Shown here: positions 40,654-49,613 of the stretch, one piece after another
Numbering within the stretch: the first letter of the stretch is position 1
How the letters are laid out: every line of letters begins with the position of its first letter
NCBI GenBank assembly: GCA_965199685.1
Contig: OZ241323.1
Coordinates: forward strand, 2,232,001-2,296,000
DNA length: 64,000 nucleotides
DNA from: SP5GCR1 sp965199685
Lineage (GTDB): Bacteria; Pseudomonadota; Gammaproteobacteria; Poriferisulfidales; Oxydemutatoraceae
Reading direction: 5' to 3'
Made by a program: the position numbers and the translations under genes
The notes under the pieces: generated by a model
What the model saw: only the letters and a program-made list of their open reading frames with translations
What the model was told of the DNA's origin: nothing
The model's database searches: none

Positions 40654-41337
40654 ATGAAGCAAATTCTTAAAGACCTGATAACAGGTTACGCCACTAAAAG
40701 CCAGTCGGATTTCAAGATATGGTTGTCTGGTTTGTCTCACAATAAATTGAAAGATGCTGCTTGTGGCTTGCTGACCATGTACTTCAATGACCTGAATTCG
40801 TCAGCCTTACGAGAATACGTGACCACGATTAAATCAGGATTTACTCCAAACATGGAAAAGCTTGGTTATAACGGCTATAGAGACACGTATCCAAGTGGCA
40901 AATTGTTCTGTGAAACCAAACCACAAAACATTCGCACCATATCAAACCGGAAGACTAAACCGAAGCTGAGCGGGTCGGGCAGTTTTAATGACTTTACTTG
41001 GAATAAATTAAGCCGCCATAAAAAAGACAATCCGACTATTCTGACATCTGGCTTTATCGATGGCAGATTAATATATATCTTCCGCTTTGCCTTTAACTCA
41101 CAAGGACTTATCAAGAGGATTGAGGAACAACTATTAAGACAATTTCCTGGAAAACAAGATATATCGGGCAGATATTTGAGGAGCGCGAGCTTTAGCTTTA
41201 TCCACTACGAGGATGATACCTCACTTGAAACTGAATGCTTTGTCAGCACAGAAGAACTTGACTCACTTTATCAACGCAAATGGATTACCAAAAAAGTATA
41301 TGAACACCTGCAGTCTTTCTTACCATGTCCCGGCTGA
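40654..41337 (+). CDS. Probable type II restriction endonuclease, unknown family
   Basis: 227-residue protein I cannot assign by motif. It begins MKQILKDLITGYATKSQSDFKIWLSGL. The central part GSFNDFTWNKLSRHKKDNPTILTSGFIDGRLIYIFRFAFN looks like a nuclease core, with candidate acidic residues but no obvious PD-(D/E)xK. The main argument is context: the stop overlaps the start of a cytosine-N4-type methyltransferase by 13 bases, the usual structure of a restriction-modification pair. Confidence 0.5.
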   Translation: MKQILKDLITGYATKSQSDFKIWLSGLSHNKLKDAACGLLTMYFNDLNSSALREYVTTIKSGFTPNMEKLGYNGYRDTYPSGKLFCETKPQNIRTISNRKTKPKLSGSGSFNDFTWNKLSRHKKDNPTILTSGFIDGRLIYIFRFAFNSQGLIKRIEEQLLRQFPGKQDISGRYLRSASFSFIHYEDDTSLETECFVSTEELDSLYQRKWITKKVYEHLQSFLPCPG

Positions 41338-42230
41338 TCTGTGAGGACACCCTAAAGGCATTAAAGCGGATTCCTGATGGGTCCGTCCATGTCGGTGTAA
41401 CTTCGCCCCCCTATAACAAACAGGAAAAGAACAAGGGATGGCTTGTCAAGAATGTAGTGTATGACGAGTACCAAGACGCTATGCCGGAACCAGACTATCA
41501 GGCAAATCAAGTTGCCGTTCTTGATGAAATTTTCAGAGCTACTGCGCCGACCGGTTCATTTTTCTACAATCACAAATTGCGATGGGATAGGGGCGAACTC
41601 TATCACCCGATGGACTGGTTACGAAAGACAAAATGGACTATTCGGCAGGAGATTATTTGGCATCGTATGTTGGCCGGGAATATCCGAGGGTGGAGGTTCT
41701 GGCAAGTGGAGGAAAGAATCTACTGGCTTTACAAACCATCTAACGGAAACCTGATAGGCCCAGAACTGAAATCACAAGATGCAAAATGCACGAGTGTTTG
41801 GAAAGGTGTGCCTGAAAACAGCAATCCGCATCCTGCCCCATTTCCTCTGTGGCTTCCAACAAGAGCAATACTTTCCGCACTCAATGCTATGGAAATAGAA
41901 AAAGGGATGGTGCTTGACCCTTACATTGGAAGCGGCACCACTGCGGTTGCCGCAAAATTGCTAGGTCATGATTACATCGGAATTGATTGCAGTAAGGAAT
42001 ACATAGCCTACGCACGAGATCGACTAAAAAACGCTCATACAGAAAAACGTAAACTAAAAGAGGAAGTTGACCTGCATCGTATAAGTGACACGTTTAGAAA
42101 ACGAAAGCGAGAAGGCAAGCATGTCGGCAAATATAAGGAAGCAACAGATCCTGTGCCAGTGATTTTCAAGGGCGACAAACGCAGAAACGAAAAAAACAGA
42201 ACAAATCCTGAACAAATCAGCCTTCTGTGA
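41325..42230 (+). CDS. Beta-class DNA methyltransferase (probable cytosine-N4)
   Basis: 301-residue methyltransferase. The catalytic motif GVTSPPYNKQEKN lies near residue 30 and the SAM motif VLDPYIGSGTTAVAA near residue 205: beta-class order, TSPPY as in cytosine-N4 enzymes. A basic tail (RKRKREGKHVGKYKE) follows. It is translationally coupled to the putative nuclease upstream. Repeats begin just after the gene. Confidence 0.82.
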   Translation: MSRLICEDTLKALKRIPDGSVHVGVTSPPYNKQEKNKGWLVKNVVYDEYQDAMPEPDYQANQVAVLDEIFRATAPTGSFFYNHKLRWDRGELYHPMDWLRKTKWTIRQEIIWHRMLAGNIRGWRFWQVEERIYWLYKPSNGNLIGPELKSQDAKCTSVWKGVPENSNPHPAPFPLWLPTRAILSALNAMEIEKGMVLDPYIGSGTTAVAAKLLGHDYIGIDCSKEYIAYARDRLKNAHTEKRKLKEEVDLHRISDTFRKRKREGKHVGKYKEATDPVPVIFKGDKRRNEKNRTNPEQISLL

Positions 42231-42413
42231 AATTGTATATAAGCTCCTAGGAAGCGACTGCACATAGTCCGCCCTCACAGATGGTTTGCGTAATTATTTG
42301 GCGCAAGCGGTTGGGATTGTGGTCATCGTAAATTTGATGGCGCAAGCGGTTACGGTTGTGCGAAACGGTACCGTAGGGTGGACATGCGAGTCCACCCCTA
42401 CAAATTTTCGGTT
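42231..42413. repeat. Repeats between the restriction island and mnmE
   Basis: Contains two direct copies of the phrase TTGGCGCAAGCGGTT / ATGGCGCAAGCGGTT and a 10- to 11-bp hairpin GTAGGGTGGAC/GTCCACCCCTAC (42373-42401), a variant of the GTAGGG module with a different but still complementary stem. Confidence 0.7.
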
Positions 42414-43769
42414 TCACTTACCGACACAGAAGCGGGAAAAAATATCGCCCAATAGTTCTTCGGTGGTGTATGCGCCGGTGATATTTGCCAGTGCTTGTTG
42501 TGCAATGCGCAGGTTCTCGGCGATGATTTCTAGTTTTTGACCTTGCATCGTTCCATCCCGCATAACGATTTCGGATAACGCTTTTTCAGCCGTATCCAAC
42601 GCATCCAGATGCCGCTGGTTGGCGAACAACACGCTACGCTCGGAATCCAAAACATCGCCTTGCACGATATGTTCTTTGATTTTCTGTTGTAGTGTTTCTA
42701 TGCCTTCACCGGTTTTAGCCGATATCTGCACATCAATTTCCGGGTCGTCAACGGGTGCTGTGAGCAGGTCTATTTTGTTTGACACCACAAGCACAGATTG
42801 GTCTTGGAATTGTTTTAACATGGACCGCTCAACATCGTCAATGCCACTACGCGCATCCACCAACAGCAAAAGTAAATCGGATGACTCCATCGCAAGGTGG
42901 GTACGGCGCATGCCTTCTTGTTCCACGGGGTCTGCGGTTTCTCTAATACCTGCGGTATCCGATATCCGCATTGGTATGCCACCAATAACAATCTCTCGGC
43001 GCACTATATCTCGCGTCGTGCCGGGCTGTTCGTTGACAATCGCTTCCGCTTGCATTGCCAATCTATTCAGCAAGCTGGATTTTCCGACATTTGCTTGACC
43101 GACGATTGCAAGCTCCGCACCTTCATATAAATACAGGCTTTGCCGCCCCGCCTCTTTAACCTGACAAATCGTCTGGATAAGGTATTGCAGTTGTTGCTGA
43201 AGTTGCCGCCGATCAAAGGTTTCTATGTCCTCATCGGAGAAGTCCAACTCTGCCTCTACTTGTATGCGCAATGTTTTGATACGCTCGGCTATTTCTTCAA
43301 ACTTGGCAGACATTTCTCCCTGCAACGCGCGTTGTGCGCCGCGTGCGGCTTGACGGCTGGAACTATCGACCAAATCGGCAATCGCTTCCAACTGCACTAA
43401 ATCGTATTTGTTGTTGAGAAAGGCACGCTGGCTGAACTCCCCTGGCTGCGCGAGGCGTGCGCCGAGCTGCAATACCCGCTCCAATATCAAGTCCAGCACG
43501 ATTGGGCTGCCGTGCGATTGCAGTTCTAAGACATCTTCTCCGGTGAAACTCGCAGGAGCTTTATACAAAATAGCAATGCCCTCGTCGATAATTTGCCCTT
43601 GCGCATCTATGAAACGGCTATGGCACGCGTTGCGTGGTTGCAATATTTTATGCGTAATCTGTGATGCAATCTCAACTGCGGCTTTACCGCTAACTCGCAC
43701 AACCCCTATGCCAGCCTTGCCCGAGGCGGTTGCGACTGCGGCTATGGTATCGCCGTCTTTGAGGTTCAT
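42414..43769 (-). CDS. mnmE: tRNA modification GTPase MnmE
   Basis: 451-residue protein that with MnmG installs the wobble-U34 carboxymethylaminomethyl group. The N-terminal folate-binding domain starts DTIAAVATASGKAGIGVVRVSG; the G domain has GQANVGKSSLLN (G1), GTTRD (G2), DTAGIRE (G3) and SNKIDL (G4); the C-terminal FCVGK is the catalytic cysteine motif CxGK. It overlaps yidC by four bases. Confidence 0.96.
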   Translation of the reverse strand: MNLKDGDTIAAVATASGKAGIGVVRVSGKAAVEIASQITHKILQPRNACHSRFIDAQGQIIDEGIAILYKAPASFTGEDVLELQSHGSPIVLDLILERVLQLGARLAQPGEFSQRAFLNNKYDLVQLEAIADLVDSSSRQAARGAQRALQGEMSAKFEEIAERIKTLRIQVEAELDFSDEDIETFDRRQLQQQLQYLIQTICQVKEAGRQSLYLYEGAELAIVGQANVGKSSLLNRLAMQAEAIVNEQPGTTRDIVRREIVIGGIPMRISDTAGIRETADPVEQEGMRRTHLAMESSDLLLLLVDARSGIDDVERSMLKQFQDQSVLVVSNKIDLLTAPVDDPEIDVQISAKTGEGIETLQQKIKEHIVQGDVLDSERSVLFANQRHLDALDTAEKALSEIVMRDGTMQGQKLEIIAENLRIAQQALANITGAYTTEELLGDIFSRFCVGK

Positions 43770-45463
43770 GATTGCTCTATGCGTTTATTGATTACATATT
43801 GTTGTGCAATTGAGAGAACATTGTTGACAAGCCAATAGAGTACCAAGCCCGACGGGAAAAAGGCAAAAAAGACAGTAAAGACAATCGGCAACAAGGTCAT
43901 CACTTTGGCTTGTATCGGGTCGGGTGGTGTCGGATTGAGCTTGGTTTGAATGAGCATCGTGCCACCCATCAGCAACGGCAAAACATAGTACGGGTCGCGG
44001 GTGGAGAGGTCGTGTATCCAGAGCATAAATGGTGCTTGTCTGAGTTCCACGCTCTCCAGTAGCACCCAGTAAAGTGCTATAAAAACCGGTATCTGAACCA
44101 AAATCGGTAGGCAGCCGCCCAAAGGATTGATTTTTTCCTTTTTATAGAACTCCATCATCTCTTTTTGTAGGCGCGATTTATCATCCTTGAAGCGTTCGCG
44201 CATCGTCATTAAGCTGGGTTGCAATTTGCGCATTCTCGCCATGGATTTATAGCTCATCTCCGACAGCTTATAGAAGACTAGCTTTATCAGCAGGGTCAGC
44301 AAAATGATTGCAACACCCCAATTTCCGACGCTACTGTGGATAATATCAAGCAACCAAAACAATGGCTTTGATATGAGCGAAAAAATACCATAGTCGGTTG
44401 TCAGTTCCAGACCCTCTTGTATTTCTTCTAGTTGATTTTGTAGCTTAGGGCCGACAAACACTCGTGTGATAAATCGTCCTTCCTGCCCCGGCTCTACGAC
44501 TATCGGTTGTGAGCGCATCCCTATGATGTATTCTGGGCGCACACCGCCTTGCGCAACCCGCGTGTAAAAATCGTTGCTTTGCCCTGCTTCCGGCAGTAAT
44601 GCCGAGAGAAAATAATGTTGTAGCATCGCAACCCAACCCTCAACAACTTCGATTCTAAGCTGCTCTTGCGCGATATCATCAAACGATAATTTATTGTATT
44701 TACCGTCGTAATAGGCAGCACCAGTAAAGGTGTATAACAAGCGAAAGTCCTCTTCGTCAATCTGCCCGCGGCGTAATTGCCGATATTGCCGCCCTACCCA
44801 TGTCGTGTCGCTGTTGTTTTTCACCAAGTGTTCAATGCCGAGCAGATAACTACCTCGCTTGAAAGTGTATATCTTATTTACTTCTATGCCGTCTCCGTTA
44901 TCCCAACGCAACGCCGTTCGCAAAACCTCTTCACCATCCTCCATGGCTACCTCTTGCTGTGTTGCTTGATATTCCTCGTAATGCGAGGGAGCTTTTTGTC
45001 TGAGTGCTTCCCTGCTGACCCCGGAAATCTGATCGTGCAATAACCCCGATTGCACCACATAAAAATTTGCACCTTCTTTATTGTTCAATAAACGGAAAGG
45101 TACATCCGGCGTGTCTATGTCTTGTGGTTGTTGCAATAAGTCGGCACGGATGATGTCTCCGCCTCGGGTGCTGATTTGAAGTTCCAGCATATCGGTTGTC
45201 ACACTGACGCGACGGCTCAACACATTCTGTGGCGCATCTTGTATGACGGCATTGGCTTTGGTGGGATCGTGCGCAACCGCCTCGGGTAAATCATCTTGAG
45301 GTGGTTGCGCTACAGCGCTTTCATAAGGGGTTGTTTCGGCTTGCGATACCGAAGGTTCGTTTAATGCTGCAAGTTGCTCCGATTGCCAAGTCTGCCACCT
45401 TTCCCATAATAGAAAAAGCACCAATGCCAGGGACAAATATAATATGAGGCGCGAATTCTCCAT
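43766..45463 (-). CDS. yidC: Membrane protein insertase YidC
   Basis: 565-residue insertase of the gammaproteobacterial type, with an N-terminal anchor (LILYLSLALVLFLLWERW), a large periplasmic domain (about 60-340) and the five-helix core ending in LVLYWLVNNVLSIAQQYVINKRIEQS. The conserved cytoplasmic loop MARMRKLQPSLMTMRERFKDDKSRLQKEMMEFYKKEKINPLGGCLPILVQIPVFIALYWVL is intact. It lies 17 bases after rnpA, so the usual yidD gene is missing between them. Confidence 0.96.
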   Translation of the reverse strand: MENSRLILYLSLALVLFLLWERWQTWQSEQLAALNEPSVSQAETTPYESAVAQPPQDDLPEAVAHDPTKANAVIQDAPQNVLSRRVSVTTDMLELQISTRGGDIIRADLLQQPQDIDTPDVPFRLLNNKEGANFYVVQSGLLHDQISGVSREALRQKAPSHYEEYQATQQEVAMEDGEEVLRTALRWDNGDGIEVNKIYTFKRGSYLLGIEHLVKNNSDTTWVGRQYRQLRRGQIDEEDFRLLYTFTGAAYYDGKYNKLSFDDIAQEQLRIEVVEGWVAMLQHYFLSALLPEAGQSNDFYTRVAQGGVRPEYIIGMRSQPIVVEPGQEGRFITRVFVGPKLQNQLEEIQEGLELTTDYGIFSLISKPLFWLLDIIHSSVGNWGVAIILLTLLIKLVFYKLSEMSYKSMARMRKLQPSLMTMRERFKDDKSRLQKEMMEFYKKEKINPLGGCLPILVQIPVFIALYWVLLESVELRQAPFMLWIHDLSTRDPYYVLPLLMGGTMLIQTKLNPTPPDPIQAKVMTLLPIVFTVFFAFFPSGLVLYWLVNNVLSIAQQYVINKRIEQS

Positions 45464-45480
45464 CTCGCTTTAGTTCGCTG

Positions 45481-45885
45481 TTACTCAGGACGATATGTCG
45501 CTTGCCACTCCCAAAAACGTACGAGCTTTTTATGGAGCATCGGCGTATCTATTTGGGTTTGATCGCCTCTATAACTGACTAAATAATCCCGCCCGGGTAG
45601 TCGCAATTGGTAGCTGCGAAATGTCTCTTTGATAATTCTTTTAATTCGGTTGCGCTTCACTGCGTGTTTAACTCTTTTCTTTGAGATAGCCACTCCTAAA
45701 CGCGCATGGTCGCGATGATTGTTTAAATGGCGGATTAAAAGATCGCTATCCTTAAATATCTTCGCTCGCTTTGCCGGTAAAACAAAATCCTCAGCTTTGC
45801 GAAGGCTAAATGCTCCTTTTAGATTTTTAACTGCTTTTGCTTTGTCGCCATCCAAAATAACTCTATTGCCATTGATCAAGGGCAA
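45481..45885 (-). CDS. rnpA: Ribonuclease P protein component
   Basis: 134-residue RnpA. The RNA-binding signature is ARLGVAISKKRVKHAVKRNRIKRIIKETFR. The frame begins at TTG 45885, overlapping the 3' end of rpmH; the first conserved residues are FSLRKAEDFV, so about 25 N-terminal residues are extra. AAAGGAG occurs just before the conserved part, but no start codon follows at a normal distance, so the upstream TTG is the best available choice. Confidence 0.88.
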   Translation of the reverse strand: MPLINGNRVILDGDKAKAVKNLKGAFSLRKAEDFVLPAKRAKIFKDSDLLIRHLNNHRDHARLGVAISKKRVKHAVKRNRIKRIIKETFRSYQLRLPGRDYLVSYRGDQTQIDTPMLHKKLVRFWEWQATYRPE

Positions 45886-46010
45886 AGCACAGACCGACCA
45901 CGACGGCGACGGGCATTAAGAATCGCACGACCGCTGCGCGTTTTCATGCGCGCACGAAAACCGTGCGTTCGTTTGCGTTTAAGATTACTGGGCTGAAATG
46001 TCCGCTTCAT
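45876..46010 (-). CDS. rpmH: Ribosomal protein bL34
   Basis: 44-residue protein read directly from the sequence: it starts MKRTFQPSNLKRKRTHGF, continues RARMKTRSGRAILNARRRRGR and ends SVLCP. This is a typical bL34. It is followed by rnpA with a ten-base overlap, the universal rpmH-rnpA-yidC order. dnaA is not adjacent within the visible upstream region. Confidence 0.95.
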   Translation of the reverse strand: MKRTFQPSNLKRKRTHGFRARMKTRSGRAILNARRRRGRSVLCP

Positions 46011-46419
46011 TGTTTAGTCTCTAAAATCGTTGGTTCAGGGTGCTTAATGTAACACTTTTATGCTTTTTTTTCAACTTTGGGAGAATGGGGCTGTTGGAAA
46101 AGTACTGTCATCATCCAAACGTAACCGCTTGCGCCATTGAATTTATGGAAATGGTAGGGGCGGATTTGCATATCCGCCCTAAAGTTGAGTCCTCGCACAA
46201 ATCTACCTGCTCTGCGCCACAAAATGATTCCATACATGGCGGCACGCACCAGCAGTTCCGTGTAACTTTTGGTGCTTCTCATGGGTTGCCGGATATAGTC
46301 TATATCTTATTGTTCTATTCGCTTTCATTAGTCCAATTTATCATAAATAAGCTCTGTGCAGAATTGTATATAATTCCCTTTGCTTTTATTTACGCTATCT
46401 ATACAATGAATATCGTTCA
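46011..46419. repeat. Repeat-rich gap between rpmH and thiD
   Basis: Starts with an AT-rich stretch upstream of rpmH that must carry its promoter. At 46087 GGGGCTGTTGGAAAAGTAC (terminal module) begins, followed by a phrase AACCGCTTGCGCCAT and a hairpin TAGGGGCGGAT/ATCCGCCCTA (46155-46181), again a different but paired stem. The frame open across 46040-46423 is repeat translation. Confidence 0.65.
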
Positions 46420-47196
46420 ATGAAAACTGATAAGCATCCCGAAATCGTTATTATATCAGGCTTTGACCCGTGCGGTGGTGCAGGATTGATTGCCGATATT
46501 GAAACCGCACACGCACTCGGCTGTCGGACCCGAGCGGTAATTACTTGTCAAACTTTACAAAACGAAGAAAATGCCACCGCTTGTGTGGCAAGCGATGCAA
46601 CTTGGTTCAAATCCCAGTTGCGCGCTGTGACAGATCAAAGTTCCTGCTCGGCAATCAAAATAGGCTTAACACCCTCAGCCGAGATAATTGAGATAATCGC
46701 CGAAGTGCTGCCCGAATTGAATTGTCCCATTGTGATTGACCCGATTATCGCAGCCGGCGGCGGTTATGTGTTTTGTGACTCTGAAACCATAGACTTGCTT
46801 TGCCACAAGCTAATTCCTCTATGCGATCTTGCAACGCCCAATGCACAAGAGCTTAGGCAACTTGCCAAGACATCCGATTCCAATCAAGTGTCAGCATTAC
46901 TGCTTGAGCAGGGATGCAAGGCGGTTTTGGTAACTAGCGAATACCAAAAGAAAGATCATTTATACCATCGGCTCTACAGACTGAACCATACACCTCAAAC
47001 ATATACTGTCAAGCGATTACCCCACCGTTATCGCGGTAGCGGTTGTATACTCGCAAGTTCGATAGCCGCCTATCTAGCACACGGGAATGAGTTGGTGTCG
47101 GCTGTTAAACATGCACAGGAATTTACCTATGGCTGTTTGTTGACTGCAATTTCTGCAGGGCAGGGAATTGCTATTCCTCAACGTTTTAAGCGATGA
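46420..47196 (+). CDS. thiD: Hydroxymethylpyrimidine (phosphate) kinase ThiD
   Basis: 258-residue ribokinase-fold enzyme of thiamine synthesis. ISGFDPCGGAGLIADIETAHALGCRTRAVITCQTLQNE is the ThiD start, DPIIAAGGG the central motif, and YRGSGCILASSIAAYLAHG the anion-hole motif. It is slightly shorter than usual. The stop overlaps the thiE start (ATGA), so the two are coupled. Confidence 0.88.
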   Translation: MKTDKHPEIVIISGFDPCGGAGLIADIETAHALGCRTRAVITCQTLQNEENATACVASDATWFKSQLRAVTDQSSCSAIKIGLTPSAEIIEIIAEVLPELNCPIVIDPIIAAGGGYVFCDSETIDLLCHKLIPLCDLATPNAQELRQLAKTSDSNQVSALLLEQGCKAVLVTSEYQKKDHLYHRLYRLNHTPQTYTVKRLPHRYRGSGCILASSIAAYLAHGNELVSAVKHAQEFTYGCLLTAISAGQGIAIPQRFKR

Positions 47197-47849
47197 AACT
47201 AGAAGGTTTATACTTGATTGCTGATGCTGCACAGTTGACAGAAAAAAATATGGACAAATACATCGCTTCGTTGATAGAAGCAGGTGTGTCAATGATTCAA
47301 TTCCGAGATAAAACACATTACACTGATGAACATGAGGCTGTACAAAAAACACATCGTCTCGCTCGAACGATCCAAGCACAGTGCCGCATCTACGACATTC
47401 CTTTCATCATCAACGATGATGTCTCTTTGGCAATAACAATTAACGCCAACGGAGTGCATCTAGGGAAAGACGATATGGATGTGCAAGAGGCAAGACAACG
47501 ACTGGGTGCTAATAAATATCTCGGTGTGTCATGCTATGCCGCTGCATCTCGTGCTTTGCAGGCACAACAAAACGGTGCCGACTATGTCGCTTTTGGTGCG
47601 GTTTTTAACTCCACCACTAAACCACAAGCCGAGCCTTTGGGTCTGTCCACCGAAGAATCGTTGTGCGCATTAGAAAAACTGAGTGTGGGAATTGATATAC
47701 CGATATGTGCAATCGGCGGCATCACGCCGAACCAAGCAAAACAGGTTCTCAGATGCGGTGTGCAGATGATCGCAGTCGCTTCAGGCATTTTGACAGCGGA
47801 CAATCCCTGCCTAGCGGTTAAAAACTACTGCCGTGCTTGGTTGCGATAA
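47193..47849 (+). CDS. thiE: Thiamine phosphate synthase
   Basis: 218-residue TIM barrel. Motifs are MIQFRDKTHY, FIINDDVSLAITINANGVHLGKDDM and VSCYAAASRALQAQQNGADYVAFGAVFNSTTKP, with the phosphate site CAIGGITPNQAKQVLRCGVQMIAVASGIL. It joins HMP-PP from ThiD with thiazole phosphate. Confidence 0.95.
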   Translation: MKLEGLYLIADAAQLTEKNMDKYIASLIEAGVSMIQFRDKTHYTDEHEAVQKTHRLARTIQAQCRIYDIPFIINDDVSLAITINANGVHLGKDDMDVQEARQRLGANKYLGVSCYAAASRALQAQQNGADYVAFGAVFNSTTKPQAEPLGLSTEESLCALEKLSVGIDIPICAIGGITPNQAKQVLRCGVQMIAVASGILTADNPCLAVKNYCRAWLR

Positions 47850-47853
47850 GCGA

Positions 47854-48660
47854 TTACAATACCGTCATCAAATCCATCACTTGTTTGTGTTGCCATACAT
47901 CGTGCACCCTAAAAATTTTGACACCGACTTGTAATCCCAGCACCGTCGTTGCACAACTTGCCGGCACGCGCTGTTGTGGTTCAGCCACATGACACACTTG
48001 TCCCATAAAGCGTTTACGACTGGTACCTAGCAGCACTGCGTAGCCTAGTGCGGTTATGCTATCCAAATGCTTTAGCAGTGTTAGGTTATGTTCGGTGTTT
48101 TTCCCAAAACCAATGCCCGGATCTAGAATGATTGCGTCTTCGTTCAACCCGTAATTTTTTGCCATCTCGGCACGAGCAACCAAGAAATCGCATACCTCGC
48201 CGACCACATCGTTATACTGCGGCTGTTCGTTCATAGTGCCTGGTTCACCCTGCATGTGCATCAGACAAATCGGCACTTGTCGGTCCGCCGCTAATTCCAA
48301 CATCGCCGGATCATCGCGCCCTGCCGAGACATCGTTGAGCATCGTGGCACCATGATCCAAAGCAACTTCGGCAACTGCAGATAGGGTGGTATCTATACTC
48401 ATTATCGCATCGGGATAACACTCCGATATTACGGTGATGATATCCAACACACGCGCCTTCTGCTCTGCAGCATCGACTCGCTTTGAACCGGGGCGCGTAG
48501 ACTCACCGCCCACATCGATGATGTCGGCACCTTGTTCTATCATTGTTCCCACACCGTTGATAATCTGTTCGGGGTTGTCCCATTTGCCACCGTCCGAAAA
48601 GCTATCGGGAGTAAGATTCAGAATTGCCATCAATTGCGGCTTGCTTAAATCCAGTTTCAT
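47854..48660 (-). CDS. folP: Dihydropteroate synthase
   Basis: 268-residue enzyme of folate synthesis. AILNLTPDSFSDGGKWDNP, GADIIDVGGESTRPGSKRVDAAEQ, LNDVSAGRDDPAM, LMHMQGEPGTM, ILDPGIGFGKNTEHNL and LLGTSRKRFMG are all canonical. It lies two bases after the metallo-beta-lactamase-fold gene rather than beside ftsH/glmM. Confidence 0.96.
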   Translation of the reverse strand: MKLDLSKPQLMAILNLTPDSFSDGGKWDNPEQIINGVGTMIEQGADIIDVGGESTRPGSKRVDAAEQKARVLDIITVISECYPDAIMSIDTTLSAVAEVALDHGATMLNDVSAGRDDPAMLELAADRQVPICLMHMQGEPGTMNEQPQYNDVVGEVCDFLVARAEMAKNYGLNEDAIILDPGIGFGKNTEHNLTLLKHLDSITALGYAVLLGTSRKRFMGQVCHVAEPQQRVPASCATTVLGLQVGVKIFRVHDVWQHKQVMDLMTVL

Positions 48661-48662
48661 GT

Positions 48663-49613
48663 TTAGAAAGTGTTGCGCCTGTAGATACGAATATTATCGC
48701 CTATATCAAATGCCGTCAGGTCTTCACCGAACATCACCTCGCCTTCATATCCTGACTTTATCTCGGATAATACATTGGTGCGATCTTTCCCGAAAATAAG
48801 CGCATGAACCAAAACCGTTTGGCGCGGGTTGCTTTTCCGCAATAAGCGGTTCAATTCTGAGGGTCTGGTGTGATACGAAATAACCTTGCGTAAGCGTGGG
48901 TTGCGTTCCAATAACGCATCGCTTGCATCGGCAATCTCGTGGATCAACAAGTCCACACCTTCGGCATGTTTGGCTATTTTCTCCGAGTAGCGAGTATCGC
49001 CCGAAAACACCAAACTGCGCCCTTTATAATCAATCCGATAACCGAAAGCTGGTTTGACGACACCATGATCAACCTCAATCGCCTTGACGGTCAAGCCGTC
49101 CTCGGAATAAACCACGCCCTCTTTGATTTCACGAACATCAACACGAATCCCCGCTTCGGGCAAATCGGTATGCTGTTTGCGCAACGAGATGTCGGCAACA
49201 TAAGCCTCTTGTATTTGTTGCACATGTGCTTTACTACCGACAGGCCCCCACAACTGTATCGGACTGACACGTTGGAAAACCCAACCGGAAAGCATTAAAT
49301 CCGGCAAACCAATAATGTGATCGTAGTGCAGGTGGGTGATGAATATCTTATTAATGGTGTCGTAGTCCAATCTCAGCTGATAGATTCGCTGTGCAATACC
49401 GCGCCCGGCATCAAACAATAACTTTTGCGTGCCGGCTTCAACCAGTATCGCCGAACTGCCGCGTTCAATCTCAGGGCGCGGCGTGCCGGTGCCGAGCAAA
49501 GTAACCACCATCACATCGGCGGTAGCAATCGTAGAGCTCATCAACAACAAAAGTATGTAGCACCATGTTCTGATAACGGCACTGATCTTTCTGTTGAGCG
49601 ACAATCGCGGCAT
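48663..49613 (-). CDS. Exported metallo-beta-lactamase-fold hydrolase, RNase Z-like
   Basis: 316-residue protein. THLHYDHIIGLPD is the zinc motif HxHxDH, with FSGDTRYS, a helix with LLIHEIADA and a late VHALIF completing the ligands; GTGTPRPEIERGSSAILVEAG is the RNase Z/ElaC-like N terminus. It is preceded by a hydrophobic signal (VIRTWCYILLLLMSSTIATA), so it is probably exported and is then not the tRNA-processing enzyme. The substrate is unknown. It sits between lepA and folP on the same strand. Confidence 0.75.
   Translation of the reverse strand: MPRLSLNRKISAVIRTWCYILLLLMSSTIATADVMVVTLLGTGTPRPEIERGSSAILVEAGTQKLLFDAGRGIAQRIYQLRLDYDTINKIFITHLHYDHIIGLPDLMLSGWVFQRVSPIQLWGPVGSKAHVQQIQEAYVADISLRKQHTDLPEAGIRVDVREIKEGVVYSEDGLTVKAIEVDHGVVKPAFGYRIDYKGRSLVFSGDTRYSEKIAKHAEGVDLLIHEIADASDALLERNPRLRKVISYHTRPSELNRLLRKSNPRQTVLVHALIFGKDRTNVLSEIKSGYEGEVMFGEDLTAFDIGDNIRIYRRNTF

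Noticed and set aside
46040..46423. Open frame of 127 codons between rpmH and thiD
   Set aside because: It is a translation of the interspersed repeat; a similar peptide (GLL-KYCH---ACAI) is read from the repeat at 28009-28404, so similarity reflects the repeat and not a protein family.
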